A stretch of DNA of 64,000 bases from Nansenia antarctica (taxonomy: Eukaryota > Chordata > Actinopteri > Argentiniformes > Microstomatidae), in assembly GCA_963989245.1 (NCBI GenBank), contig OZ022339.1:38354151-38418150 (forward strand). Direction: 5' to 3'. Of this stretch, positions 23,537 through 38,884 are shown one piece after another (position 1 is the stretch's first letter; each line of letters opens with the position of its first letter). The translations under genes were made by a program, and so were the position numbers. The notes below the pieces were generated by a model that was not told the origin of the DNA, ran no database searches, and saw only the letters and a program-made list of their open reading frames with translations.

Positions 23537-23630
23537 AGGGCAGTTAGGTGGACAGATTGGACCTGTGATGTTACCAGAAGAAAAGAGATTTGGGGGCAAT
23601 TCAGAATATTGGTGATGAATGTCAATAGTG

Positions 23631-23634
<4 letters not shown>

Positions 23635-23699
<65 letters not shown>
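23635..23699. repeat. (TG)n microsatellite
   Basis: Uninterrupted run of about 30 TG units. Confidence 0.95.
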
Positions 23700-23701
<2 letters not shown>

Positions 23702-24129
23702 GTAACCACTCTTTGTTGTCTCACTCTACTGTCTCACTCTGTGGTCCCACTCTGCTGTGGTCCAATAACATCTGGCTGAAGGTCAGAACGCTCCATAACA
23801 TCAGAAAGCAGATTTATCACCAGACTCCAGGTGCTCTTTAGCCTTTGCTTAATAATTAGTCACATCATTCTCATAAATACTTCACATCATTCTTGTAAAT
23901 GCGTCAGATTATTCTTGCGAAATGCATCACATCATTCTTGCAAAACACAAATCATTCTACACGTGGTGTGGGTGCGTATGTCACAGTATACACAAGCTAA
24001 TGTACTTCTTCATCCTTGACTTTTATTACCACAATAAAAATGTGTTTTTAACGTGAATAGAAACATTTCCAGGAAAAGGAAAAGGAAGGGGAACTTTGCA
24101 AACCCTTTCTATTGTTGGCTAGTGCAATC

Positions 24130-24665
24130 TATGAAAAACAATTGAAGTAAAATCGTAGAACTGACGGTCCCATGGGAGGAGGCCATCGATGAGGCATTCG
24201 AACGGAAGAGGCTGCGGTATGCCAACTTAGCAGTCGAAGCAGAGGGGCGGGGCTGGAACGTGAAGGTGTGGCCAGTGGAGGTGGGCTGCAGAGGCTTTGT
24301 AGCCAGCTCCACCACAAGGCTCCTGAGGGCAGTAGGGATCAGAGGACAGGCCCAACGGAAGGCAATCAGAGAACTGTCCACTGCAGCAGAACGGAGCAGT
24401 CACTGGCTGTGGCTGAAACGTAGGGACCCAACATGGGCTCCCAAATGACCACGTGGTGCCACCGTGCAACACACACCCAGGCCTGATCAGCCTGTGGTGG
24501 GCCAACCTCGTGATAACTGGCCGAAACACCCAATGAGGTCGGGGACCACAACTGAAGATGTGTCGTACTGGTGGCACCACGTGATCATTGCCAAATTCCA
24601 CTCCACCCAAGAGGACATCTCCAACTCCACTCAATTGTTGTGCTGAATATTTAGGGATTTTAACA
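24130..24665 (+). mobile_element. 3' end of an R2/R4/NeSL-type LINE (endonuclease C-terminus and 3' UTR)
   Basis: From about 24,150 to 24,448 the plus strand reads VELTVPWEEAIDEAF followed by roughly 80 residues ending in SSHWLWLKRRDPTWAPK and a stop. VELTVPWE is the same endonuclease core as in the 4,727-7,237 element, so both belong to one family. This copy is 5'-truncated to the last 100 codons plus about 200 bp of 3' sequence. Confidence 0.8.
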
Positions 24666-24713
24666 ACCAGTCCTATTAAGAATCATGATTTAAAACCTAA
24701 ATTAATTAACAAC

Positions 24714-25665
24714 AGGTGGAAGCTGCTTTATCAACTGACCAAGACAATGAAGACCTCCTTAAATGACACAGAGACTTATCCAAAGTCATAGTGTTGATGA
24801 CCAAAGACCTCCTGACCTCTCAGCCATCTGATGGTGCCACTAGTGCCAACAGCTCAGACACGGTTCCCCTGAAACACAGCTGGAGCGTGGGGGACAGGTG
24901 TATGGCTGTGTGGAGCCAGGATGGACAGGTGTATGGCTGTGTGGAGCCAGGATGGACAGGTGTATGGCTGTGTGGAGCCAGGATGGACAGGTGTATGGCT
25001 GTGTGGAGCCAGGATGGACAGGTGTATGGCTGTGTGGAGCCAGGATGGACAGGTGTATGGCTGTGTGGAGCCAGGATGGACAGGTGTATGGCTGTGTGGA
25101 GCCAGGATGGACAGGTGTATGGCTGTGTGGAGCCAGGATGGACAGGTGTATGGCTGTGTGGAGCCAGGATGGACAGGTGTATGGCTGTGTGGAGCCAGGA
25201 TGGACAGGTGTATGGCTGTGTGGAGCCAGGATGGACAGGTGTATGGCTGTGTGGAGCCAGGATGGACAGGTGTATGGCTGTGTGGAGCCAGGATGGACAG
25301 GTGTATGGCTGTGTGGAGCCAGGATGGACAGGTGTATGGCTGTGTGGAGCCAGGATGGACAGGTGTATGAGGCTGAGATTGAAGAGATAGACAGGGAGAA
25401 CGGCATGGCCGCCATCACCTTTGCAGGAACGCGATGGTGGTTCCGCTCCAGAACCTCAAACCCATCCGAGGAAGGGAAGAACTCAGAGGAGGACGGGATT
25501 GGCGAGAACAAGTCCAGGAAGGAGCAGATAGCAGAGCAGAGGGAGTAGAAGAAGAAGGCGGCTCAGAAGAAGGTGGCAAGGATGAAGGAGAGAGAGCAGG
25601 AGAGAGAGGACCAGAAACCCAAGTGGCAGCAGTTCAACAACACGGTCTACTCTAATAACAGGTAA
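24714..25665 (+). pseudogene. smndc1: smndc1 (SPF30) processed pseudogene with minisatellite expansion
   Basis: An intronless stretch matches SMNDC1, the Tudor-domain splicing factor SPF30. It begins with QQVEAALS..NEDLLK, then TKDLLTSQPS and SWSVGDRCMAVWSQDGQVY, continues AEIEEIDRENGMAAITFAG, and ends REDQKPKWQQFNNTVYS. Damage includes an in-frame TGA after NEDLLK (about 24,765), a frameshift after ITFAG (about 25,430; the conserved NAMVVPLQNLKP is in the next frame), a second shift back, and a TAG after IAEQRE. The Tudor codons for CMAVWSQDGQ have been amplified 15-fold as a 31-bp unit. Several SMNDC1 exons run together without introns, so I read it as a retrocopy. A GT donor-like sequence at its right end (AACAG|GTAAAC) leaves some doubt about the 3' limit. 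The parental gene is not in this window. Confidence 0.85.
24899..25369. repeat. 31-bp minisatellite, 15 copies
   Basis: Unit starts recur exactly every 31 bp (24,901, 24,932, 24,963 ... 25,366) with no visible variation between copies. Because 31 is not a multiple of three, each forward frame cycles through the same 31-residue peptide, and all three forward frames and one reverse frame stay open across the array. Confidence 0.97.
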
Positions 25666-25669
25666 ACGT

Positions 25670-26115
25670 TTAACGGCGTGTCCTCTGGGCTAATGAGGAA
25701 AAGGACCATCCATTAAAAATGTGTGGTGCATTATGAAGCGCAAAATACAACAATGGAGACCCCGGAGTGTTGGGCAACTGAAGTCAAGCAAGAATGGGGA
25801 AGAATTCTGCTTTCAACTTCAACAATTAGTGTCCTCAGTTCCACCGCTTACTGAGTGTTGTTAAAAGGAAAGGTGATGTAACACAACAATGGTAAACATG
25901 CCCCTGTCCCAACTTTTTTTGGAAACATGAGCATCAAATTCAAAATGAGTGTATATTTACAAAAAACAATAAAGTCTATCAATTTGAACATTAAATATAT
26001 TGTCTGTGTACTGTATTCAATTGAATATAGGTCGAAAAGGATTTGCTAATCATTGTATTCTGTTTTTATTAACATTTTACACAGCGTCCCAACTTTTTTG
26101 GAATTGGGGTTGTAC
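25670..26115. mobile_element. DNA-transposon remnant
   Basis: The right end is GGAATTGGGGTTGTA preceded by CCCAACTTTTTT. The word CCCAACTTTTTTTGG also occurs about 170 bp further left, at 25,907. The left part carries a decayed reading frame resembling the C-terminal 'KLQQLVSS' region of mariner/Tc1-like transposases. Class assignment is tentative. Confidence 0.4.
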
Positions 26116-26675
26116 ATTTAACAGTAAAACATGGTAACCATGAAGGTTATGGTTTTTGTGTTTAAAAAACAAACAAAACCAGAAGTCTCTGGTTGCCTGG
26201 ACACAGGACCTGCCCAGCCCCTCCTGGAGCGCAGCCCAGTGACGTCGGCAATGTCCCTGAATCCATTTCAGCCGTGTCTATTAACCATGCCCGTGATTTC
26301 CCCATCCTATCACAGCGTCCCATTTCACCCTGTGACACATACTCACATGCCTGTGTGAGTGGGTGTGCAGATATGGGGGAGAGAGAGATGAAGGGAGGTG
26401 AGGAATGACAGAGGGGACAACCGAGAAGAATATCTTTTGAAAGAACACAACACTCATGCTGACAAAGCAAAAATAAAATGTCAGTGATGTCAAACTCTTC
26501 ATTTTAATACATTTAACACCTGGAGACCACACCTTTGTCTGGGCAACGAACACTTCTGTGAGAGAAGGAGGGAGAGTGACCGAAGGCGAGACACAGAGAG
26601 AGGGATGGAGGGGGAGCAACAGAAAGAGAGGGAAAAATAGGAAGCGCAGACTACATACATTTAAAACAACAGAAC

Positions 26676-26681
26676 TTTATT
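26676..26681 (-). terminator. Polyadenylation signal (AATAAA) of a minus-strand transcript
   Basis: Minus-strand AATAAAG follows a segment (26,810-26,690) that begins after a CTGTATTCCAG acceptor-like sequence. It is the first canonical signal I see downstream of the endophilin-B-like gene, which suggests a long or spliced 3' UTR for that gene. Confidence 0.4.
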
Positions 26682-26899
26682 GGCGAGCAAAACACACGCT
26701 AACAATAGTACAATGACTTCAGCTCTCGCTGGGCAGTTAATGAGGGTGGCAATGGTGATGATGTTTTTACTGGGGGTGTTTCCTCTTCTCTGGAATACAG
26801 GAAATGAAGGGCAGGGAATTCTTGAAGAAATGTATTGAGTATAGCATAGCAGTCCAATGTATGCTTCATCAGCAGAGCCAATTATCAGTTTAATATGAT

Positions 26900-28600
26900 T
26901 AGAAACCATAATAGAGTATCACTGCACCACCATCACAGCAGCAGGCCAAGTTAAACCATATGGTCACGTGTGTGTGAAGGGCCTTTGGGGATACACTGAG
27001 ACTGAGTTATATTATATATACTAATAACATTACGCTTGGCAGAAGACCAATCGGGAGAAACAAGCGTCACATTGACGTTTGCTCTAAGCACATTATCGTC
27101 ACATTAGGAGGAGTAGTATGTCAAACCTGAGCAACATAAGAGCGACCAGTACATGCACGGGTGTACAATGTTCATACAGGCGCGCGCACAAAGGCGTAAT
27201 TGCACAAACACATATATGCATATGGCGGTTACCCCAGTGACTTAGTGCTAACAGTGTGTTTCCTTCCAGGGTGTTAACAGCAGAGACCCACAGCAGAGCT
27301 GCCTTCACTGAGACAATGAACAACATCTGGACACGGAAATAGTTACCCAATCCGCTCTTATCTGGGTATTGGGGGGGAGGGGTTTATATGTGTGTGTGTG
27401 TGTGTGTGTGAGAGAGAGCGAGAGAGTGTGAGAGTGTGGAGAGGGGAAAGTTGAGGGGCGAGTGAGAGAACGTGTGGGGGTAAAACATACCTCACGCTGT
27501 AGCCGTGCAGTAAGAGAGTGAGTGTGAGGTGAGGTTTAACACCATGGAACATGTTTAAGACCCTGTTCAGCTCGGTGCCCCAGCCTGCCTGCCACCTCCC
27601 CCCTCCTTGTCCACACTGACACCATGTTGCTGGATGGAAAATGACCTCAGCCCGCAGAGGGGTGAGGGGGGGGGTCTCTCTCTCTCTCACACACACAGAC
27701 ACACACACACACAGGTTTGTTTCCCTGCAGTATGTCACTCACTACCAGTGGCTTGGGGAAGCCGTTAAACTGAAAGGTCAAACAGCTGTAAGGAGGCATA
27801 TGTACAGCACACACGACTGCATGTTGGCACAACGATTGACAGTGAAAATGAATGGCTGGACTGCTGGGAATGTCCAGTAAAGCATTTCAACATGGTTTCA
27901 TCAATAGACTCTCTCTCTCTCTACGGAGCAACAGAATGCCAACACAACACAATTATTATTACAGACCATAACAACAATGTCAACAACTCTGATATCACAG
28001 AATAACACTTTCTTTTCAGACAACACAGAATATGTCTATCATGTTTGACAATGTGATACTGTTTAAAAACATTATCAAAATATTTCTTTTTTTTCCTACC
28101 ACAACCGTATCATTTTCTTGATGGATGGACAGAGCAACTCAATCACATACGAATGAGAGAACGGGATGGACCTCAACATCATCTTCAACACAGTCATCAG
28201 GGAGGTACAGTCTTACTCCATCAGTCTGTTCTCATCACACAACAATACTAATGACTGATTGGTTGATCATATCCTCCCACAATACATCACAATCTGTTGT
28301 TGGCAGTGCGTCCCAATTCTCCATCCTTTTCCCTGAAATGTACATTTGTCAACTCCCCCTACACAAATGTAAGTACACAAGTATACACTTGAGGGAAAAT
28401 GGACTCGGTCCTCCTGAGTTCACATAGCTAACATATTTTTTAAATTATTTTTTTAAATATATTTTTGTGGAGTGCATTGCATTTATGTACAAAATTTGCT
28501 ATATATAAAGTTTAATTTAATTTGACATATTTTGGCAAAAAAGCTGACCCGTTCTGTTCTCTTGAACTGTGCTGATTGGTGCTGATCACGCGGGTTTTCC
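26900..28600. other. Probable 3' UTR/downstream region of the endophilin-B-like gene
   Basis: No SH3-coding exon or other recognisable coding sequence was found on the minus strand. Short (TG)n/(GA)n tracts lie at about 27,390-27,440 and 27,670-27,715. Confidence 0.4.
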
Positions 28601-28627
28601 AACAGCCCCCCTCCACCCACCCACCCA

Positions 28628-28640
28628 CCCCCCCCCCCCC

Positions 28641-28730
<90 letters not shown>
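28628..28730. repeat. Poly-C plus (CA)n microsatellite
   Basis: A homopolymeric C run of about 15 is followed by about 43 CA units, directly beyond the stop codon of the endophilin-B-like gene. Confidence 0.95.
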
Positions 28731-28732
<2 letters not shown>

Positions 28733-28794
28733 ACTACTGAGTCACAACCAGGCTACAGCTGGTTGGGTAACTGGGGCTGATTTGGCTGCCTGGG

Positions 28795-31971
<3,177 letters not shown>

Positions 31972-32450
31972 CTCTCTCAAGGTCGCGGGGGTCCCCGGGT
32001 CGCTCTCCGGCGGTGGGTGGTCTTGCTCTCAAAACGGGTCAAGAACCATTCAATGCCCGACGACGAGTGAGGTGAAGCGAGCAAGCAGCCATTTGGATGT
32101 TAAAAAAAAACACCTGCGCTTACAGGAGCATGCACAAAGCGACAGCAGTGGACCGTGTCGGTCCCAGACAAAACGACGACAGCGACATCCTTCGGTCCAG
32201 TCTCAAATGTGTAATGCACGCATCTCTGTTGTTATAATAATGTCATCCATAAAGCCTACATATTTGGGCTGCTGAGAGCCTGAGACTGAATGACGGTGAA
32301 GAAATGACGGCTCGTTCGTTCTGTGTTTACTTCTGTAGATCGGCGCTCTTATTCGCGGCTTAAGGGGATTTGTCGGTGACGCCAGTGGATGGCGCGCAAG
32401 ACAGTAGTCGCGCCGTGACGCCCAGATGATGAAACGCCGCACCATTTAAA
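31972..32450 (-). promoter_or_regulatory. Promoter/5' UTR region of the endophilin-B-like gene
   Basis: GC-rich sequence with many CpGs directly upstream of the ATG at 31,971, consistent with a CpG-island promoter. No TATA box is obvious. Confidence 0.4.
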
Positions 32451-32662
32451 AAGGACAATTGCACAGTTGTCGCTGATGTTAAATATCGGTATGATGACTT
32501 GTATGAATACATGGAACTGACATCTTCACTCGTCTCACAATTCCATACTGGTTGAGGTTGTCCCAACAGTGTCATGTCTCCCTCTGTTCTTCCCTCTATC
32601 TACTGGGGGTAGAAGACAGACAGATGGCCTCCTCGAGTCTCCCCCTCCTCCGTCTCCCAGCT

Positions 32663-32758
32663 CTAGTTGAAGGCTAGCTGGAATAGCAGCAGTGCGTTGA
32701 TGAAGAGGAGGAAGAGGAGGATGAAGAACACTGTCACCCTCTGCGTGTCAGACCTCAT
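32663..32758 (-). CDS. Possible 31-residue membrane micropeptide or orphan terminal exon
   Basis: An ATG at 32,758 opens a 31-codon frame: a short polar start (MRSDTQRVT), then about 20 strongly hydrophobic residues (VFFILLFLLFINALLLFQL) and a stop. An in-frame TGA lies about 39 bases upstream. The layout (short basic/polar head, one C-terminal membrane helix) resembles tail-anchored proteins and small membrane micropeptides. I do not recognise the family. It could instead be the last exon of a gene, since an AG with a T/G-rich tract (GTGTGTAATAG) lies about 30 bases before the ATG. No partner exons were seen in the 400 bp before the atr 3' end. Low-complexity Leu/Phe codons make chance possible. 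Confidence 0.35.
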   Translation of the reverse strand: MRSDTQRVTVFFILLFLLFINALLLFQLAFN

Positions 32759-32961
32759 TGCCGTGCAGATGCCAGATCTATTACACACTCAAAACACACA
32801 CACGTATCTTCCTTATCTCTCTTTGTTACCTCTATGCTATCTGTTATCCTCCTTCCCCCTCATCCTCTTAGGCTCTGACCAAGTTGACAATCTTGAATCT
32901 AATTGGTCCTTGGACAGCAGTGGGAGGAGCTGATTCAGATGAGTATTCCACCTCACTTACA

Positions 32962-32999
<38 letters not shown>

Positions 33000-33159
33000 A
33001 CAGTGTTAAAACTGTGGGATTAAAATAGCCACTTGACAGACTGATTTCAGTAATCTGAGCATGGTGAAGAGATTAGGAAACACAGTCACACACGGTGCAC
33101 ATACACGGTTAACACAACACAACAAGCAAGAAACCAGCATGATAACAAATAAGCATACT

Positions 33160-33165
33160 TTTATT
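33160..33165 (-). terminator. Polyadenylation signal of atr
   Basis: Minus-strand AATAAA about 180 bases beyond the atr stop codon at 33,347. Confidence 0.6.
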
Positions 33166-33346
33166 GAAGGGAAATATATATAAATAATATTCACAGCAGT
33201 GCTATGAAGTGCTTTTCACTCAGTGTAAAAGGAAAACGTTGATGGTAGTCAGAACAGAACAGAAGAGAAGGATCTAATTTACAAAGAAATACATTTTTCT
33301 GAAGAAACTGTTAGGGTGTGTGTGTGTGTGTGTGTGTGTGTGCCAG

Positions 33347-33586
33347 TCACAGGTAGGGCCCCCAGCCCAGGTACATCTGACAGAGCAATTTCTCGTCAGT
33401 AGCCTCGTGTATGAGGTAGTGGACGTGTCCCTCGATGGAGAGAGGGAGACCCAGCACCTTGTTCCTGCTCTTGATAACGCCCTGCAAACGCTGCTCGATC
33501 TCACACACATGGGTCTTAGCCTGGGATAGGGGGTGGGAGAGAGAGAGAGTTGTGGTTAATACCTTCATATTCATATCTCTACAGTG

Positions 33587-33631
<45 letters not shown>

Positions 33632-35693
33632 ATGCGTGCGTATGTGTGTGTACCTTCTCGTTAACGATCTCTCCGGTCTCGCTGACCTGGGTCTTGGAGG
33701 GTCCTTTGGCTGGTTTGCTCCACTCCACCAGCGGGTCATGCAGAAACGTCTTCAGCACACTGGGAGAACCACAGACACAGAACCAAACTACATTTACTCG
33801 ACTCCTTTTTTTTCTTTTATCAAAGTTGTGTTTTCTTTTCTTCATTTAAAAAATAAAATAAACAATTTGGGGGGGCATTTATGCTTTATTGGGATAGAGA
33901 CAGAAGAGGAAGGATGAGTGAGAGAGAGGAGGGATGACATGCAGGACATGTTGATGGCCGGAATCGAACCAGGGATTTGGGATTATGTGCATTAGTGTGC
34001 TATGCCTAAAAACTGTCGTTTTAACATAATATGTAGACACTGCTGGAGATAATGAATGAGGTTAAAGGAGCTACCCATGAAGTCTGGCTCCCCTGAGGCC
34101 ATGAGTGAAAATAGCAATACGCTGGTGAAGTGATATGTAAGCATCAAAGAATACCATGACATACCTTACGAAAATATCTGGAGACAGAGATAGCAAGCTT
34201 GTATAGAAAGCCTCATAGGAGACTGTAAATAAAGCTATTTATGCGAGATTGTTGAGTGTGATCAAATCTTTGATTTTATACTTGAGACATGTGCTAGTAC
34301 AAGTAATGTGGCGTAACGTGACCAGTCGATAATATATCTGAACTCAGATGTTTGAAAAGAGAAAATAGATCTTCTAACCGGCGCCAGTTTTTCACCCTGC
34401 CCCTGTTTCTGGGATGAAAGTGAAACAGTCAGTTTTGCAGCACTGAAAGTCTGGGGTGTCTCCAGTGACATCCACTTGACCAGCATCATTACAATGAGCT
34501 GTTACATTAGCCACTGGTCCTAGCCAGCTTTCATCACAAACCCGCCTATCCAGACCAGATAAAACCCTGACATGTCAAGTGAACAGGTAATAATAAATAT
34601 TTGCTATGGATAGTTTTGATGTGCCTACTTTCTATAACGAGCTATGACTGGACAACAGACCCACTGTGTGTGTGTGTGTGTGTGTATGTGTGTGTGTGTG
34701 TGTGTATGTACCTCATGAGTGGTTCTCTCTGGTCTCTTATCAGTCGGAGTGTGACCTCACAGGCCTGTCTGAACAGGCCCTCTGTGCCCATCGGCCCCAT
34801 GGCGTGGACCATGTTCTGGGTCAGACGGAACGGAACCACCTCAGGGACCTCAAACGTCTCTCCCTGAGAGAGAAAGAGAGGGACGGAGAGACAGAAAGAG
34901 AGAGAGGGAGAGAGAAGCAGAAAGAGAACAAGAAGAGAAAAGATAGAAGGATAAACTCCAGTTAAGACTTCTCAAAAACCCCAATGCCAAATCCCTGTCA
35001 CACGCACGCACCTTGTTGAAGAGGCAGTTGAAGTCCACGTGCACACACTCCCCAGTGAGGGAGGAGAAGAGGATGTTCTCCCCGTGGCGATCTCCCAGCC
35101 CCAGGATGTAGCCCACTATAGACATCACTGCTGTAGAGCGACAGTAGGCAGAGCGACTGCTGTACCTGCACACACACACACAAACACACACACACTTACT
35201 TAAGCGTTAAGAGCCGTCGTGAACAGTTAGGGGTAGAGACAGGGGGTCCTAGTGAGTTTTAGGGAGCCTGGTTAGAGTGGACCGTACCATGACGTTGGGT
35301 CGGGGAAGGTCCGGAGGAACCACTCGTAGAAGACAGGGGGGTGTCGAGGACACAACACCTCCTTATGGAGCCGCAGCTTCTCCTCAAACGGTGCCGTCTT
35401 GGGAAGAATTAGCTTCTTCAACTCCTTTCCTGTCAGGTTAACACCTGAAGTCACACGCACACGCACACGCACAGACACACATTGTTGATGACGATGTGGC
35501 ACATGTATGAGCGAATGTGTGTGTGTGTGTGTGTGTATTTACCTTTTTCCTTGTATAACTTGGTCAGGATGTGTCGTAGCCCTGCAGTGTTGTTGACCCA
35601 CTCGATGATGCCACACTCCTCGTTGAGAGGAATCACAGCGTACGTACGGATATGAAGCTCCCTCCGCCTCGACTCAGCATCCTTACGCAGGCA

Positions 35694-35751
<58 letters not shown>

Positions 35752-35778
35752 ATACACACATACACACATACACACATA

Positions 35779-35812
<34 letters not shown>

Positions 35813-36520
35813 ACAGCATTCTTGAGGGCGATTGCAGTGAACATGGGTAATGCTTTCACACACACACACATACACACATACACACGCACGCGCACGCGCA
35901 CACGCACCTTATTGATAAGGCAGTTGAACTCCATCAGTCTGCAGTCTTTCCTCAGGTCGTCTTTGGGTTTACACATCATAGTGTAGCTCCTCCCATCAGA
36001 GCCCTTCAGACCAATCTTCTTCGGCTTCTGTAGAGACGCCAGGATCTCCACCTATAGGAACGCACACACACACACACACACACGTTGAGAAACACATTCA
36101 ATTCACAACAGACAAACATAGAGTAACTCATATTCTGTCTCGCTCTTCTCTCTCTCCATCACAGACACAGACACTTTGAATGCTTTATTCAGGTTCACAG
36201 TGTAACATGTGCGCAGACACACACCACGTCGTCAAAGCCTGCCAGGTAGGTCCAGTGCCCGGGGAAGGCGTCGTGCTGCAGGGTGTTGGCGCCCCCGGTG
36301 CAGGGCAGTGTGGGGATGAGGACCGCCTGCAGGGGGATCAGGACCTCACTGAACGACGGCTCCTCCACCAGACGCTTCAGCTGCTTGAAGTGCACGGGCA
36401 TGCTGAGGCTGCTACAGTTGTCGTCCACCTGACAAATACACACGCACGCGAGCACGCACACACACACACGCGCACACGCACACACACACACACACACACT
36501 TACGTTGAATGTCTTGCACA

Positions 36521-36562
<42 letters not shown>

Positions 36563-36878
36563 CCGGTTTGTTGCAGAGCTCCAGCAGTTTGTCGGTCAGT
36601 CTGTTTGCGTCTCCGATGAACTTCCCCAGAGACTCCTTCAGACTGACAGCCTTACTCAAGATCTCCTTACAGCGGTTCATACGGGTGGGGTAGGTCGACT
36701 GCAACATACACACACACACACACACAGATGTGCAAAAGACATTCAACGTAAGATGACAACATATATACACACACACACCCACTGGTGCCTCATAACATAA
36801 AATGTAGTGCTGGAAGTGCATTTATGTACAACATTGTTTTATGTTGTACTATACTTTTGAATACACCCCCACCCCCAC

Positions 36879-36911
<33 letters not shown>

Positions 36912-38848
36912 TGGACACAGCGGTCATCAGCCACATGGCCTGTTGTGGGTAGGCCAGGAGGACCTTGGCAGCGATGGCCATCAGGACGGTGAAGACCGTG
37001 TCGCTGGAGTGGCAGACGCGGGAGATGAGCTGGGAGAAGGCCGTGAGGAACTGGTAGGGCGCCAGGCTGGCACAGTTCTCGCTCACCGCAGCGTTGATCT
37101 TCCCCAGCTCCACGCGCATCTGCCTATCCGCCCGCCCCGCTGGCACAGGGGGACAGAGAGATACATGGGCTTAACCAGTGGTACACCAGCAATTAAAAAG
37201 AGGAATAATAAAATCTCTCTCTCAGACTCTCACGAACACCCAAACACACACCTACACACACACACACACTTACTTTTCTCACACTCGTAAACTTTAGCCC
37301 CGAAGTCGAGCCACAGCGAGAGCATGCGGGGCATGGCCTGGTAGATGTACTGGTTCCCGAACTGAAGAGCTCTGGAGAATCACATGGATATACAGTGGTT
37401 TCAAAAAAGTATTCAGAGCCCTTCACTTTTTCCACATTTTGTATTAAATGTATTTTTTTTTGTCATCAATCCACACACAATACCCCATAATGACAAAGTG
37501 AAAAACACATTTTTAGACCATTTCGGAAACGTTTAAGAAAATTAAAATGTTCAATTTAAAAAATGTAAATACAGAAACCCTTTGCTATGACACTCAAATT
37601 TGCTCAAATGCAAACATTTCTTCAACAAGTAGAATTCAGTCCATCTGAGTGCAAGGATAATAGTTAATGTGATCTCGGAATTAATATCTTAATTATCAAA
37701 TAATAAGACACAATGTATCAACACATTGCTTTAAATCGACTGACAGCCCTAAATACAATACATTAACTTTTTTATTTCCTGTGAGGGAACTTCTTTTGTG
37801 AAGTCCGCTACAAACACTGTCAGCACTAATCCATAAGAATGTATAGCAACAAACTAACCATTGGTATCACTGGGCTAAGTGTGAAAATGTGTAGCAACAA
37901 CCTAACCATTGCTATCACTGAGGCTAAGTGTGTGAGAATGTTCATACTTTCCGAAGTAGGTGACGATGTAGCGGATGAGGTTGCCCTGTTTCTCCAGCTT
38001 GTTGTCCGTGACCATGGGCATCACCTTGTCATAGTATTTGGCCAGGTAGAAGTTTCCATCCTCCCACTCTGGCAGCAGAGTGGTCACGTCCTGACAGAGA
38101 ACCAACAAGCAACCAGCCAATCAATCTAACTTTATTCTTAAGCGCACATTTGTGGAGGTGGAGGTCAACGAATGACAAACAACAACACTGAGGAACTTTG
38201 GGATGGTGTTGTGGTCATGGTTGGTTGGAACAGACCCCAACCCCCATCCCCCAACCCCGTATAAAGTGTGTATTATCTCTGACAATGGATGGTGTGGGTC
38301 CCTGCGTAGTTCAGACCTACTGTCCCTCTGCAGAGAGAGTGTCAGTATGTTGTGGAAACGATGAGTGTTTGTGTGAAGGTTATAAGGTTATAAACAGTTC
38401 TGCTTTCTGGGGGAAGGGGGTTGGGGTTTCCATATGGAAACTTTGGCAATGATCGGAAAGTTTCCCAAATTCACAGGTATTTTGCAACCCTATTTGGGGG
38501 TAGTGCTGGTTTTGGTGGTAGTGTTGGGTTACCTTGTAGGCCTTCATGATGGCGTTGGACTCAAAGTTGGCGGTCTCCTCCATCAAGCGTCCCACCAGCA
38601 GCATGGCCTTGCCTTTGGTCTGCAGGCTACGGGGGTCCAGGAGGTGCTGGTCGTCTGGGAAACACTGGGCCACGCCCTTCTGGAGCACGATCAGAGCCTG
38701 GTGCACATCCCCCTGTATGTACGTATGACAGACACGCACACGCACGCGCACGCACACGCACACACACACACACACGCACACGCACACGCACACGCACACA
38801 GGCAAACATTTTACACATTCGCTTTTGAAGGAAGTGTTGTTAGGGTGT

Positions 38849-38884
<36 letters not shown>

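Larger units (their letters stand above)
33347..36428 (-). other. atr: atr exons 41-48: kinase domain, PRD and FATC
   Basis: Exons: 41 36,428-36,225; 42 36,051-35,908; 43 35,693-35,543; 44 35,444-35,288; 45 35,165-35,012; 46 34,863-34,712; 47 33,759-33,654; 48 33,520-33,347. Exon 41 ends the FAT domain and starts the kinase (FPGHWTYLAGFDDVV). Exon 42 has the glycine-rich-equivalent and lysine region (ILASLQKPKK, MMCKPKDDLRKD). Exon 45 has the catalytic loop and HVDFN. Exon 46 (NMVHAMGPMGTEGLFRQACE) follows with the activation segment end. Exon 47 is the variable regulatory segment before FATC. Exon 48 encodes LPLSIEGHVHYLIHEATDE and the terminal aromatic tail. All catalytic residues are present. 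Confidence 0.95.

Noticed and set aside
24840..25511. 223-codon minus-strand frame of HTAIHLSILAP-type repeats
   Set aside because: Reverse translation of the 31-bp minisatellite within the smndc1 pseudogene.
27358..27738. Possible missing SH3 exon of the endophilin-B-like gene
   Set aside because: The 126-codon frame has no ALYDY, no conserved Trp pair and no PxxY motif. It is mostly low-complexity sequence.
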